The notes under the pieces: generated by a model
Told to the model about the DNA's origin: nothing
Database searches by the model: none
What the model saw: only the letters and a program-made list of their open reading frames with translations
Shown here: piece after piece, positions 26,782-34,480 of the stretch
Position numbering within the stretch: the first letter of the stretch is position 1
Layout: every line of letters begins with the position of its first letter
Origin: Streptomyces cellostaticus
GTDB lineage: Bacteria; Actinomycetota; Actinomycetes; Streptomycetales; Streptomycetaceae
Length of the DNA stretch: 64,000 bases
Reading direction: 5' to 3'
Assembly (NCBI RefSeq): GCF_001513965.1
Contig: NZ_KQ948022.1
Coordinates: 194,850-258,849 of the forward strand
Program-made: the position numbers and the translations under genes

Positions 26782-26825
26782 GACGGTGTCGGTCGCATGA
26801 ACCAGAACCGCTGCTGCACGGCCTG

Positions 26826-27353
26826 TCAGTAGGCGGAGTTGACGTTGTCGATGGAGCCGTAGCGGTGGGCGGCGTAGTTGGCCGCTGCGGTGATGTTGGC
26901 CACGGGGTCGGTGACGCTGTGGGCGGTGCCGGCGACGTGGTACGCGTTGAAGGTGGGGTCGATGACCTGGAGGAGGCCCTTGGAGGGAGTGCCGTTCTGG
27001 GCGTTGACGTCCCAGTTGTTCTGGGCGTTGGGGTTGCCGCCGGACTCGCGCATGATGTTGCGGCGGACGCCTTCGTAGCTGCCGGGGATGCCCTTGGCCT
27101 TCATGATGTCGAGGGACTGCTTGATCCACCCGTCGAGGGTGTTGGCGTAGCCGGCGCCGGCCTTGGGGGTGGTGTGGCTGTCGTTGGTGGAGGCGGTGGC
27201 CACGGCGGAGGTGCTCACGTGGGTCGCTTCGGCGGCCTGTGCGGAGGCGGGCATCAGGGTGAGGGCGGCGGCTGCGGCGCCGGTGGTGGCGATGCCGGTG
27301 AGGGTGAGGGTGCGCAGGCGGGCGATGCGGTGGGTGCGGGTGCTCATGGCCAT
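26826..27353 (-). CDS. Secreted lytic transglycosylase-like (SLT) protein
   Basis: The 175-residue precursor has a signal peptide (RLRTLTLTGIATTGAAAAALTL, ending at ASAQA). The small mature domain has the lysozyme-like SLT features: the catalytic-Glu motif RRNIMRESGGNPNAQN, the SKGLLQVIDPTFNAYHV segment and the C-terminal YGSIDNVNSAY end typical of Streptomyces proteins of this family. It would cleave peptidoglycan glycan strands in the cell wall. The ATG at 27353 follows an AGGAG site thirteen bases upstream; a second ATG six bases later is possible. It is convergent with the M81 gene, 44 bp away. Confidence 0.88.
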   Translation of the reverse strand: MAMSTRTHRIARLRTLTLTGIATTGAAAAALTLMPASAQAAEATHVSTSAVATASTNDSHTTPKAGAGYANTLDGWIKQSLDIMKAKGIPGSYEGVRRNIMRESGGNPNAQNNWDVNAQNGTPSKGLLQVIDPTFNAYHVAGTAHSVTDPVANITAAANYAAHRYGSIDNVNSAY

Positions 27354-27703
27354 GGGGAAGAGGTTCTCCTGTGGGGGGTGTCGGGGGGTGCCGGCCGGGC
27401 CGGTGTGGGGCGGCGCGGTGGCGTTGGGGCGGGGCCCCGTGCTGCGGGGCGGAGCGGGCGTGTGCGGCGATGTCCGTCCGGTCCGTCTCGTGGCTCCCGG
27501 CAACGACAGCCATGGTGAGCGGCGGGCGGGGTGGAGCGCAATGATGTGACGTACTACCCGGTTACGGAGTAATGCCCGAAATATTCCTATCTGTGCGCTT
27601 TTCGCGCTGTTCGGGGGCGGTGTCGTTCTACGATCCGGGATAGGACGTGACCTGCGTCCTGTGGGTGGCGTCACGCCGTCGGGGCCCACATCCTCGAAGA
27701 TCT
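27354..27703. other. 350-bp non-coding region upstream of the SLT gene
   Basis: This region lies between the SLT gene start and the end of the flavoprotein gene. Its middle (about 27540-27640) is comparatively A/T-rich, with ATTACTCCGTAACC-type sequence on the minus strand, and is the likely promoter zone. In Streptomyces some wall-hydrolase genes carry a c-di-AMP (ydaO) riboswitch here; I looked for its conserved blocks and did not find a convincing match. No gene is supported. Confidence 0.4.
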
Positions 27704-29392
27704 CTAGCCGCAGTCGAAGAGATGGGGCAGGCCGGACCGGTATCTGATCTCGTCGAGCCGGTGGAGCAACGCCAGCTCCGGTGGACGGTAGAGCCGCCGG
27801 ATCCGGCAGCGGGGTGCTGTCGAGCCGTCCGCGTCCAGCAGGGCGTTGACTGCTTGCCGCGCCGACTCGTTGGCGCCCTCCATCGTCGCGAGATCGATGT
27901 CGGTGGCAACGTAGTCTCCGGCCAGGAACAGGTTCGGCACCGCAGTGCGGCTCGACGGCCGGTCGTACCAGGTGCCCACGGGGTGGATGAGCAGCTGCTC
28001 ACGGTTGGACGGTGAAGGCCCACCGAGGCCGGTCACCGCCGGGTCCATGAACCACGAGTGCAGGTCCGTGTCGGTGAGCACGCGCTGCCCGGCACCGTTC
28101 AGTCCCGCCTTGAGCTGTGCCCAGACCTCCTGGCGAACCTCGTCCGGCGTGCACTTGACCCCGGGCTTTCCGTAGAGAATTCCCGGCTTGTCCCATGCCG
28201 AGACGTCCACGGAGAGACAGTCGGCCACCTCTCCGTCCCCGTAGGTGGAGTGGAAGTCACGCCCCTTCCAGAACTGCGCCTGGCTGACCGAGGTGAGTGC
28301 CCACGGCGAGTCCACGTGGATCACGTGCCCATGCACCAGGGGCATGCGGGTACGCAGGTAGAACTGCACGCCGACCATCCAGGCCGTCCTGAGCCGGTCG
28401 CAGCGCTCCAGCTGGGGGTCGGCGGCGCGAAGATCCACGCCCCAGGCGGCCCGGGCGTCCTGGACGGGCATGGCGCTGATGTAGTGGTCGGCGACCGCGG
28501 TACGGGACGCCGGGCCTCTCGTGGACCTCACCTGGACGCCGGTGATCCTGCCACCGTCGTAGACGAACTCCTCGACTTCGGTGGCGAACTCGAACTCGAC
28601 ACCGAGGCCGCGGAGATGATCCTCCCAGGGGGTGATCCATGCCTCGCTGGTCGGCGCGTTGAGCACCCGGTCGATCTCACCGTCGTTGCCGCGACCGAGC
28701 AGGTTGTAGATGAACGCCTGGATGAGGCGGCCGACGGTGCGCGTGCTCGCCACCTCGGCCCGGACGGCGACAAGGTCCCGGGTGATCCCGACGCCGAGCA
28801 GCTGCTGATACTCCCGGGACATGGCGTCGGCTCGGATGAATTCCCACCACGGCACCCTCTCCCACTGCTCGATCCGTCGGAGCTCGCAGCTGGTGATGTG
28901 GACGAGCAGACGGCCGAGGAAGTGGACGATCTCGGAGGGCGGCAGGTTCAGCGCGGTGTCCAGAAGTCCGGCCACACTTTCCACCAGGGCGCTGGGAAGG
29001 AGTGACTCCGGAACCGGTAACGACAACAGCGTACGGACCGGAAACCGTAGGTTCGGACGGCCGCAGTCACGGGCTACGAGGCACTCGGTGGCGTTCACCA
29101 GATTTCCGTGGACGCTGCCCGACTTGTTCGGATACGGGATGCGGCGCAGCGTGTCCGGAAGGTTGCGATAGAACCCCGGGAAGAAGCGGAAGCCGTGCTC
29201 GCCGGGCAACGGGAGACGCCCACCGGTGCCGGTGCCCGGCACGTCCATGCTCCGGGCCTTGCCGCCCGGCGTGTCGTTGCGCTCGTACACCGTGACGCGG
29301 TAACCGCGTTCGGCGAGTTCGTGTGCCGCGGTCAGCCCCGCGACGCCGCCGCCCAGCACGGCCACGGACCCGAGACCAGGGCTCATGGACAC
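27704..29392 (-). CDS. FAD-dependent oxidoreductase, phytoene desaturase/HpnE-like
   Basis: The 562-residue flavoprotein has an N-terminal Rossmann motif AVLGGGVAGLTAAHELAERGYRV and ERNDTPGGKA (residues about 8-45), followed by GEHGFRFFPGFYRNL. The C-terminus has LFLAGDYVATDIDLATMEGANESAR, which closes the FAD site. This layout matches carotenoid-desaturase and hydroxysqualene-dehydroxylase-like amine oxidases. The substrate is unknown, and no carotenoid or hopanoid genes are adjacent. I prefer GTG at 29392 as start, because AAGGAG is seven bases upstream. Upstream ATGs at 29413 and 29431 would add residues before the FAD fold without a ribosome site. It appears monocistronic. Confidence 0.83.
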   Translation of the reverse strand: MSMSPGLGSVAVLGGGVAGLTAAHELAERGYRVTVYERNDTPGGKARSMDVPGTGTGGRLPLPGEHGFRFFPGFYRNLPDTLRRIPYPNKSGSVHGNLVNATECLVARDCGRPNLRFPVRTLLSLPVPESLLPSALVESVAGLLDTALNLPPSEIVHFLGRLLVHITSCELRRIEQWERVPWWEFIRADAMSREYQQLLGVGITRDLVAVRAEVASTRTVGRLIQAFIYNLLGRGNDGEIDRVLNAPTSEAWITPWEDHLRGLGVEFEFATEVEEFVYDGGRITGVQVRSTRGPASRTAVADHYISAMPVQDARAAWGVDLRAADPQLERCDRLRTAWMVGVQFYLRTRMPLVHGHVIHVDSPWALTSVSQAQFWKGRDFHSTYGDGEVADCLSVDVSAWDKPGILYGKPGVKCTPDEVRQEVWAQLKAGLNGAGQRVLTDTDLHSWFMDPAVTGLGGPSPSNREQLLIHPVGTWYDRPSSRTAVPNLFLAGDYVATDIDLATMEGANESARQAVNALLDADGSTAPRCRIRRLYRPPELALLHRLDEIRYRSGLPHLFDCG

Positions 29393-29599
29393 AGCGATGC
29401 TCCTTCCCGTCATGGTTGTGGTCGTGCTCATGGGCGCGTCCGCCGGGACGCCGGACGCGCATGCATCACTGAACGCCTTGTCGGTCTTTGGCCGGTAGAC
29501 GGGTCCGGGCCCGGCGGCGAGCCGGAGGCGGTCAGTGAGGGTCCCTGACGTACAGCTCGACCGGGTTGAGAGGGCTGGGGCCGGGCGAAGATGTCACCA

Positions 29600-29857
29600 T
29601 GCGAGCCAGTGAGCCGCGGCCGCCCGCTCGAGGACGTCGCCCATGCCGGACGGCGCCCGCCGGCGGCAGGCGCTGTCAGCCCGCCGGCGACGGTACGCGC
29701 GCTCAGCCGCGGCGCACGCTTCGTCCAACTGCCGCCGGTCGCACCGCGGCGCTTGCGCGAAGACCTCACCTGTCGCGGGGTTGACGACGTCGAAGGCCGC
29801 GCCGGAGCCGGTATCCGCCCGACCGTCGATGGTCATCGCATGACTGTCCACGTACAT
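29600..29857 (-). pseudogene. N-terminal remnant of an aldehyde dehydrogenase gene
   Basis: A good ribosome site (GGGAGGAC) precedes an ATG at 29857, and the first 70 codons read as an aldehyde dehydrogenase N-terminus: FDVVNPATGEVFAQAP, then a LDEACAAAERAYR helix and MGDVLERAAA. The reading frame then ends in unrelated sequence, and all of the catalytic domain (Cys and Glu motifs) is missing. This is a truncated gene, lying in a stretch of decayed genes. No function is expected. Confidence 0.65.
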
Positions 29858-29887
29858 GTCCTCCCGCAGCCGACCGACGTCGCACAC

Positions 29888-30086
29888 CAGGCGCGCGGGT
29901 CCACATCACCAGCCGCACGGTCTTGCCGAAAAGAGCGCGCTCCAGCCAATCCCCTCGCACGGCACGGGCTGGGCGGTCGCCGAGGGCGACGTACGGTTCC
30001 TTGTCGTCCTCGCCGTCCCAGCCGCGTCCGATGCAGACGGAGCCGTGGCGGCGGCCCTCGGGTGACCCCGGCTGGGGCACAGCGGT
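29888..30086. other. Unassigned sequence between gene remnants
   Basis: A minus-strand frame through this stretch encodes a plausible protein-like segment (GRGWDGEDDKEPYVALGD, then ALFGKTVRLVMW), suggesting a further gene fragment, but I do not recognise the family and it lacks credible ends. Confidence 0.3.
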
Positions 30087-30780
30087 TCAGGTCGGCTGTA
30101 CGAGGCCCGTGTCGTAGGCGAAGATCACGGCCTGGACGCGGTCGCGGGCGTCGATCTTGGTGAGGATGCGGTTGATGTGGGACTTGACGGTCGATTCGGC
30201 GAGGTGGAGGCGTTCGGCGATCTCACCGTCGGTCCAGCCGCCGGCGACGTCGGTGAGGACCTGGCGTTCCCGGTCGGTGAGGTCGGTGAGGTCGGTGAGG
30301 TCGGTGAGGTCGGTGAGGTCGGCGAGGCGGCGCTGCTGCTCGGGGGAGTGGCCGGGCAGGCGGTCGCTGAAGGCGTCGATGAGTTTGCGGGTGAGGCCGG
30401 GGGAGATGACCGCGTCTCCGGCTGCCACCGCGCGGACACCGGCGACGAGTTCCTCGGGCAGGGCGTCCTTGAGCAGGAAGCCGCTGGCGCCGGCACGCAG
30501 GGCGTCGTAGGCGTATTCGTCGAGGTCGAAGGTGGTCAGGACGAGGATGCGGGAGCGGCCGCCGGACTCGATGATGCGGCGGGTGGCCTCGATGCCGTCC
30601 ATGCCGGGCATGCGGACGTCCATCAGGACGACGTCGAGGCGCAGTCCGGCGGTCATACGGACCGCTTCGCTGCCGCCCGCGGCCTCGCCGACGACCATCA
30701 TGTCGGGGTGCTGTTCCATGAGCATGCTGAAGCCCATTGCGCTGCAGGGCCTGGTCGTCGACGATCAGGACGGTGGTCAT
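30087..30780 (-). pseudogene. Frameshifted NarL/LuxR-type response regulator
   Basis: The intact reading from ATG 30780 begins MTTVLIVDDQALQR, the acidic start of a receiver domain. One extra base near 30737-30738 then shifts the frame. The rest continues as GFSMLMEQHPDMMVVGEA, the phospho-acceptor context VVLMDVRMPGMDGIEA, a KDALPEEL helix and a C-terminal LuxR HTH (LHLAESTVKSHINRILTKID). Without correction, translation from the internal ATG at 30737 would lack the acidic pocket and first strand. The linker between domains carries an expanded LTD repeat. The ATG overlaps the stop of the kinase remnant (ATGA), so the two once formed an operon. Confidence 0.8.
30272..30325. repeat. 9-bp tandem repeat, six units, in response-regulator linker
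   Basis: GGTCGGTGA is repeated five times perfectly (30272-30316), and a sixth unit differs by one base. On the coding strand it gives repeated Leu-Thr-Asp just before the LuxR HTH, where relatives normally have one LTDRE. Units of nine bases keep the frame. Slipped-strand expansion is the likely origin. Confidence 0.9.
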
Positions 30781-31457
30781 GCGGGGTTCTTCTCCGGGGG
30801 GTTGGCGGGTCGGGTGGGGAGGGGGGCGCGGACGGTCCAGCCGCCCTGGGCGTTGGGGCCGGCGGTGAGGTTGCCCTGGTAGAGAGCGGCGCGTTCGCGC
30901 ATGCCCGGCAGGCCCCGGCCGCCGCCGGTTGAGGGACGGCGTGATGTCGGGTTGCGGGACTGGCCCGGTGTCCTCGACGGCGACGCGCACGGCATCGGGG
31001 TCGGCTGTGAGGGACACGCGGATCGATGTGTCGGAGGCGGCGTACTTGACGGCGTTGGCCAAGGCCTCCTGGACGATGCGGTGGACGGAGAGCTGGAGAC
31101 CTGGGGGCAGACCGGTGAGGTCGCCCTGGGTCTCGAAGGTGACGCCGGGACCGGCGCTGCGGATCCGCTCCGGGAGAGGGCCGAGGTCGGCGAGGCCGGG
31201 CTGCGGGGCGAGCGGCGCGTCGTGTGCTCGGTCGGCGTCCTTGCCGTTGTCGCCGTCGTCGCCGATGACGGCGAGGAGGCCGCGCGCAGTTCGGCCAGGG
31301 CGTCGCGGCCGCTGTCGCTGATGATGCGGAGCGTTTGGGCGCCGCGTTCGGGTTTGCTCTCGGTGAGTCCGGCGGCGCCGTCGGCGAGGCCGACGATGAC
31401 GGCGAGGGTGTGGCCGAGGACGGGCTTCACGGCCTGCGGTGTCACGAGCTCGCCCAC
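30777..31457 (-). pseudogene. Frameshifted, N-truncated sensor histidine kinase
   Basis: Pieces of one NarX/DesK-like kinase lie in two frames. The first holds GHTLAVIVGLADGAAGL and GRDALAELR (end of the dimerisation domain). After a two-base insertion in a CGCGCG run near 31281-31287 the frame moves to GLLAVIGDDG, LQLSVHRIVQEALANAVKYA (N box) and VRVAVEDTG. A one-base insertion near 30927 returns it to GGGRGLPGMRERAALYQG (G box). The sensor and membrane part and the region that should hold the phospho-acceptor His are absent. All changes are net insertions. The gene overlaps the regulator remnant by ATGA. Sequencing error is possible for single shifts but does not explain the missing N-terminus. 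Confidence 0.78.
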
Positions 31458-32107
31458 CCGCCGCGATCAGCGAGGGATGCTGACGAGCACGTGGCCGCGT
31501 GCACCGGCGCCGCCCCGGAAGCCGCCGACCACCGGCCGGACGGCTGTCCTGCCGTCGGGACCATGGAGACGACAGGGGCGAGCTGCAACTCGCCGACGCT
31601 GTCGAGTTGAGGGCCGGTGCCATGACCCATCGGACCGCCCGGCGGAGGAGGCGCACCACGCAGCGGTCCGGCCCGTCGGCGTAGGCGACCAACCCGTGGT
31701 ACGGACGCCGCGCGAGCGCCTCCGGCGTCCGCACGCTGGGCAGACCGAGGCGAGGGTCGGCCTCGGCCGTGTACCGCAGGATGACGTCCGTGATGGGCAG
31801 TCGGCCGGCCTCCCGTGTCTCCTCGTTCACCGCCGCGTGGGCGCGAGGGCGATTCATGCGGCGGCAGGGGTAGCGGGTCGAGCAGCGCAGAGCGGCCTGC
31901 GGGCCAGGGGAGGCCCATGAGGCTGTGGAACAGACGGCGCAGGAGCGTAAGCGACCCTCCCGGTGCCGAACTGGTCTGACACGAGAACCCCCGTGTGGCG
32001 GCCGGATCCAGCCATTCCTTCCCGGGAACCCGTGCCAAGTCGCTCGGATGATCTCTACGGTTGTTCTCGTCCGCAGGTGAGAAGCGACCGGAACGTGGGG
32101 GAGAACG
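31458..32107. other. 650-bp region without a recognisable gene
   Basis: Upstream of the kinase remnant, a minus-strand frame (about 31570-31860) encodes a plausible peptide with ITDVILRYTAEADPRLGLP and GLVAYADGPDRCVVRLLRR, but it has no recognised family and no proper end, so it may be another gene fragment. The right-hand 150 bp contain the promoter zone of the STAND-ATPase gene; GGGGGAG (32096-32102) is its ribosome site. Confidence 0.35.
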
Positions 32108-34480
32108 GTGGAAGCCGAGATGATGGCTCTGGCGGCCATGTGCGCCAGCAGCCTCACGGGACTGGCCCTGCAGGAGCTGTGGACATGGGGCAAGAAGCGG
32201 TTTGCCGTGTTCCTTGGCCGAGGCGCTCCCGCCGGGCAAGCGGCTGCGGAAGAGGAGCTGGAACGCCTGCGGCGTCAGCTGCTCGACGCCCGCCGCACCG
32301 GTGACGAGGACGCGGAGGCGACCGTGGAAGAGGCGTGGACGCAACTCTTCCAGAGCCGCCTTGCCGAGCGGCCCGAAATCGCCGAACGGATGCGGGTGAT
32401 CGTAGGAGAGGTGGTCGAGCGGAGCCCCGCGCCTGTCGCGTTCGCCAACATCCTCCACTACGTCAACAACTCCGTCGTGCTCCAGGCGATGAACGACTAC
32501 TGGGCACAGTGCACTGCGGCGAGCAAAATGACGACGATGTTCCTGTGCGGTATGCCGGGAGTGGGCAAGCGCACCACGGCTCGCCACTGGCGGCAGTCCC
32601 AGCAGGACACCCTGCCCAAGGGTCTCCTCCACGCCGACCTGGCCCCGGACGAGCGGGGACGCCCCGCCGACCTGGCAGCAATCCTGGAGCGCTGGCTGGA
32701 CCAGCTGGGCGCCCCCCGAGAAGACCGCCCCGCAGACCTCGAGCAGAAGGCGGCGGAAGTCCGACGACAGCTGCGCGGCCGGCCCATGGTCGTCCTGCTC
32801 GAAAACGTCACCAGACTCGCCCAAGTCCGCCCTCTGCACCCGGATTCACCCCAATGCGTCCTCCTGATGACCGGCCAGCAGGTGCCGGCAGGACTTGGGA
32901 CGCTGCTGGATTTCGAAGCTGTCGAGGTCGAGCCCCTGAAGGACGAACATGCCCTCGAACTGCTCGTGAAGGTCAGCCGCAGTACCGAGCACCGCGAGCG
33001 GCTTCAGCCCCTCGTCCGTCAGTTGGGCGGCCTGCCGCTGGCCGTGCGCCTGATCGCCGGGCAGCTGAAGTCACCGGTACCGGGAGCCCTGGAGGACATC
33101 ACCGCCCTCCTCGCCGACCGAGCCTCGCGACAGGAGCTGCTGACCGTGGACGACGCACACGACCTGCCCAGGGCACTTGACATCAGTTACGGATATCTCG
33201 TCCCGCAAGCGGCCCAGCTCTACCGGTGCCTCGGCATCCTGCCCCGCGTGGACTTCCAGATGGACACCGTGTACGCGCTCACCCCGGACGGGGAGCCTGC
33301 TGCGGCGCGGCGCGCTCTCCAGGCGCTGATCTCGGCGCGGCTGGTGGAGCGTGGGGGCGTGGACACCTACCGCCTGCACCCACTTGTCCACGACCATGCC
33401 GCGACCGTCGCGGAACAGCAGGAGACCGAGACCGAGCGCAACGCCGTACGCGACCGCATCGTTCGCTATTACCTTCGTACGGCCGAGTCCGGCGAGGCGA
33501 CGCTGTCCTCTCGCTGGCGGCACGACCCGATGAACGTGTATGCACGCGGCGCGCGCCCGACGGCCGAACGGGAGACGTACACGGAACGGGAACTCGGCCG
33601 GCGGCGCGCGGGACTCCTCACCGCTGTGCACCTCGCCCACGACAGCGGGCTGCACATGGAGGCATGGCGGCTGTGCCAGGGTCTGTGGACCTTTTACCTG
33701 CGCACCGCGAGTCACGCGGAGTGGATCGAAACCCACGAGGTCGGTCTCGCCTCGGCCCAGGCGTGCGGGGACCGGCTGGCGGTGGTGCGCATGCACTACC
33801 AACTGGGCTTTGCGCACCTGGACCGCTGGAGCGTCGAGGAGGACGACCCGCGCCGGGCGCGCAGCCATCTCGAGGCGGCGCTCGACCTCGTTCGTCCCGG
33901 AACGCCTGACCGGAGCGACGGGGAGTGGCGTACGGAGTCCAGCGCGTTGGAGGGTCTGGGCCTCCTGGAACACAAGCTCAAGCGCCCGCAGCACGCCCTC
34001 GCATGCTACGACCAGGCCGAGGCCGCGCTCGACGGGGTCGACCATCCTCGCGGCCTCGCCCTGCTCGCGTACCACCGGGCTGCCGCGTACACGGCGTTGC
34101 GCCGTCACGACGATGCCGAGCGGGCCTTGGAGGAAGCGCGTGAGGGCTTCAAGAGGCTCGGCGAGGGCAAGGACATCGCCCTCAACATCGGCAAATCCTG
34201 GGTGCGGTATGCGCAGGACCGGCAAGCCTGTGGCCGGACCGACCATGCCGTTGGGGCCTTGGATTCGGCGATCGCCGAATTGGCGAAGGCCGACTCCGCG
34301 TACGCCCTCGCGGTCGCTCACCTCCTCCGGGGCGACATGCACCGGGACCTGGGCGACGAGGGCCGGGCGGTCGCCGATTGGGAGTGTGCGCGGGAGTTGT
34401 TCACGGCCGTCCGCAGCAACCGGGCGGACGAGGCGCGAGAACGGCTGGCCGGCTCAGCCGACGGGGACGAACTCCACTAG
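32108..34480 (+). CDS. STAND-class (NB-ARC-like) ATPase with TPR repeats
   Basis: The 790-residue protein has three parts. The N-terminus (1-140) is a hydrophobic helix (MALAAMCASSLTGLALQELW) followed by a charged helical region (EEELERLRRQLLDARRTGDED), with no HTH. The central NTPase has P-loop GMPGVGKRTT (about 148-157), Walker B-like VVLLEN, sensor segment LLMTGQ (a T..R is usual) and GGLPLA (about 307-312). After a winged-helix-like region, TPR-type helices fill about 540-785. STAND proteins act as switches that oligomerise on ligand binding; bacterial ones serve in regulation or phage defence. No effector domain is recognised, so its output is unknown. GTG start with a strong GGGGGAG site. 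The 3' end overlaps a convergent gene by 27 bp. Confidence 0.85.
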   Translation: MEAEMMALAAMCASSLTGLALQELWTWGKKRFAVFLGRGAPAGQAAAEEELERLRRQLLDARRTGDEDAEATVEEAWTQLFQSRLAERPEIAERMRVIVGEVVERSPAPVAFANILHYVNNSVVLQAMNDYWAQCTAASKMTTMFLCGMPGVGKRTTARHWRQSQQDTLPKGLLHADLAPDERGRPADLAAILERWLDQLGAPREDRPADLEQKAAEVRRQLRGRPMVVLLENVTRLAQVRPLHPDSPQCVLLMTGQQVPAGLGTLLDFEAVEVEPLKDEHALELLVKVSRSTEHRERLQPLVRQLGGLPLAVRLIAGQLKSPVPGALEDITALLADRASRQELLTVDDAHDLPRALDISYGYLVPQAAQLYRCLGILPRVDFQMDTVYALTPDGEPAAARRALQALISARLVERGGVDTYRLHPLVHDHAATVAEQQETETERNAVRDRIVRYYLRTAESGEATLSSRWRHDPMNVYARGARPTAERETYTERELGRRRAGLLTAVHLAHDSGLHMEAWRLCQGLWTFYLRTASHAEWIETHEVGLASAQACGDRLAVVRMHYQLGFAHLDRWSVEEDDPRRARSHLEAALDLVRPGTPDRSDGEWRTESSALEGLGLLEHKLKRPQHALACYDQAEAALDGVDHPRGLALLAYHRAAAYTALRRHDDAERALEEAREGFKRLGEGKDIALNIGKSWVRYAQDRQACGRTDHAVGALDSAIAELAKADSAYALAVAHLLRGDMHRDLGDEGRAVADWECARELFTAVRSNRADEARERLAGSADGDELH

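Noticed and set aside
25531-27513. Long minus-strand frame of about 660 codons across the M81 and SLT genes
   Set aside because: It covers the M81 gene in antisense and the SLT gene out of frame, is rich in Arg/Pro/His in the manner of a GC shadow, and has no recognisable domain.
27354-27703. c-di-AMP (ydaO) riboswitch upstream of the SLT gene
   Set aside because: Such RNAs precede some Streptomyces wall-hydrolase genes, but I could not find the conserved blocks on the minus strand here; only a GGGAGCC-like fragment is present.
30272-30325. CRISPR-like repeat
   Set aside because: The 9-bp units are directly adjacent without spacers and lie inside a coding region; this is a simple tandem repeat.
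31458-32107. Protein-like minus-strand segment (GLVAYADGP and neighbours)
   Set aside because: It looks coding over about 90 codons, but without a start, end or family it was not called as a gene; it is noted in the region entry.
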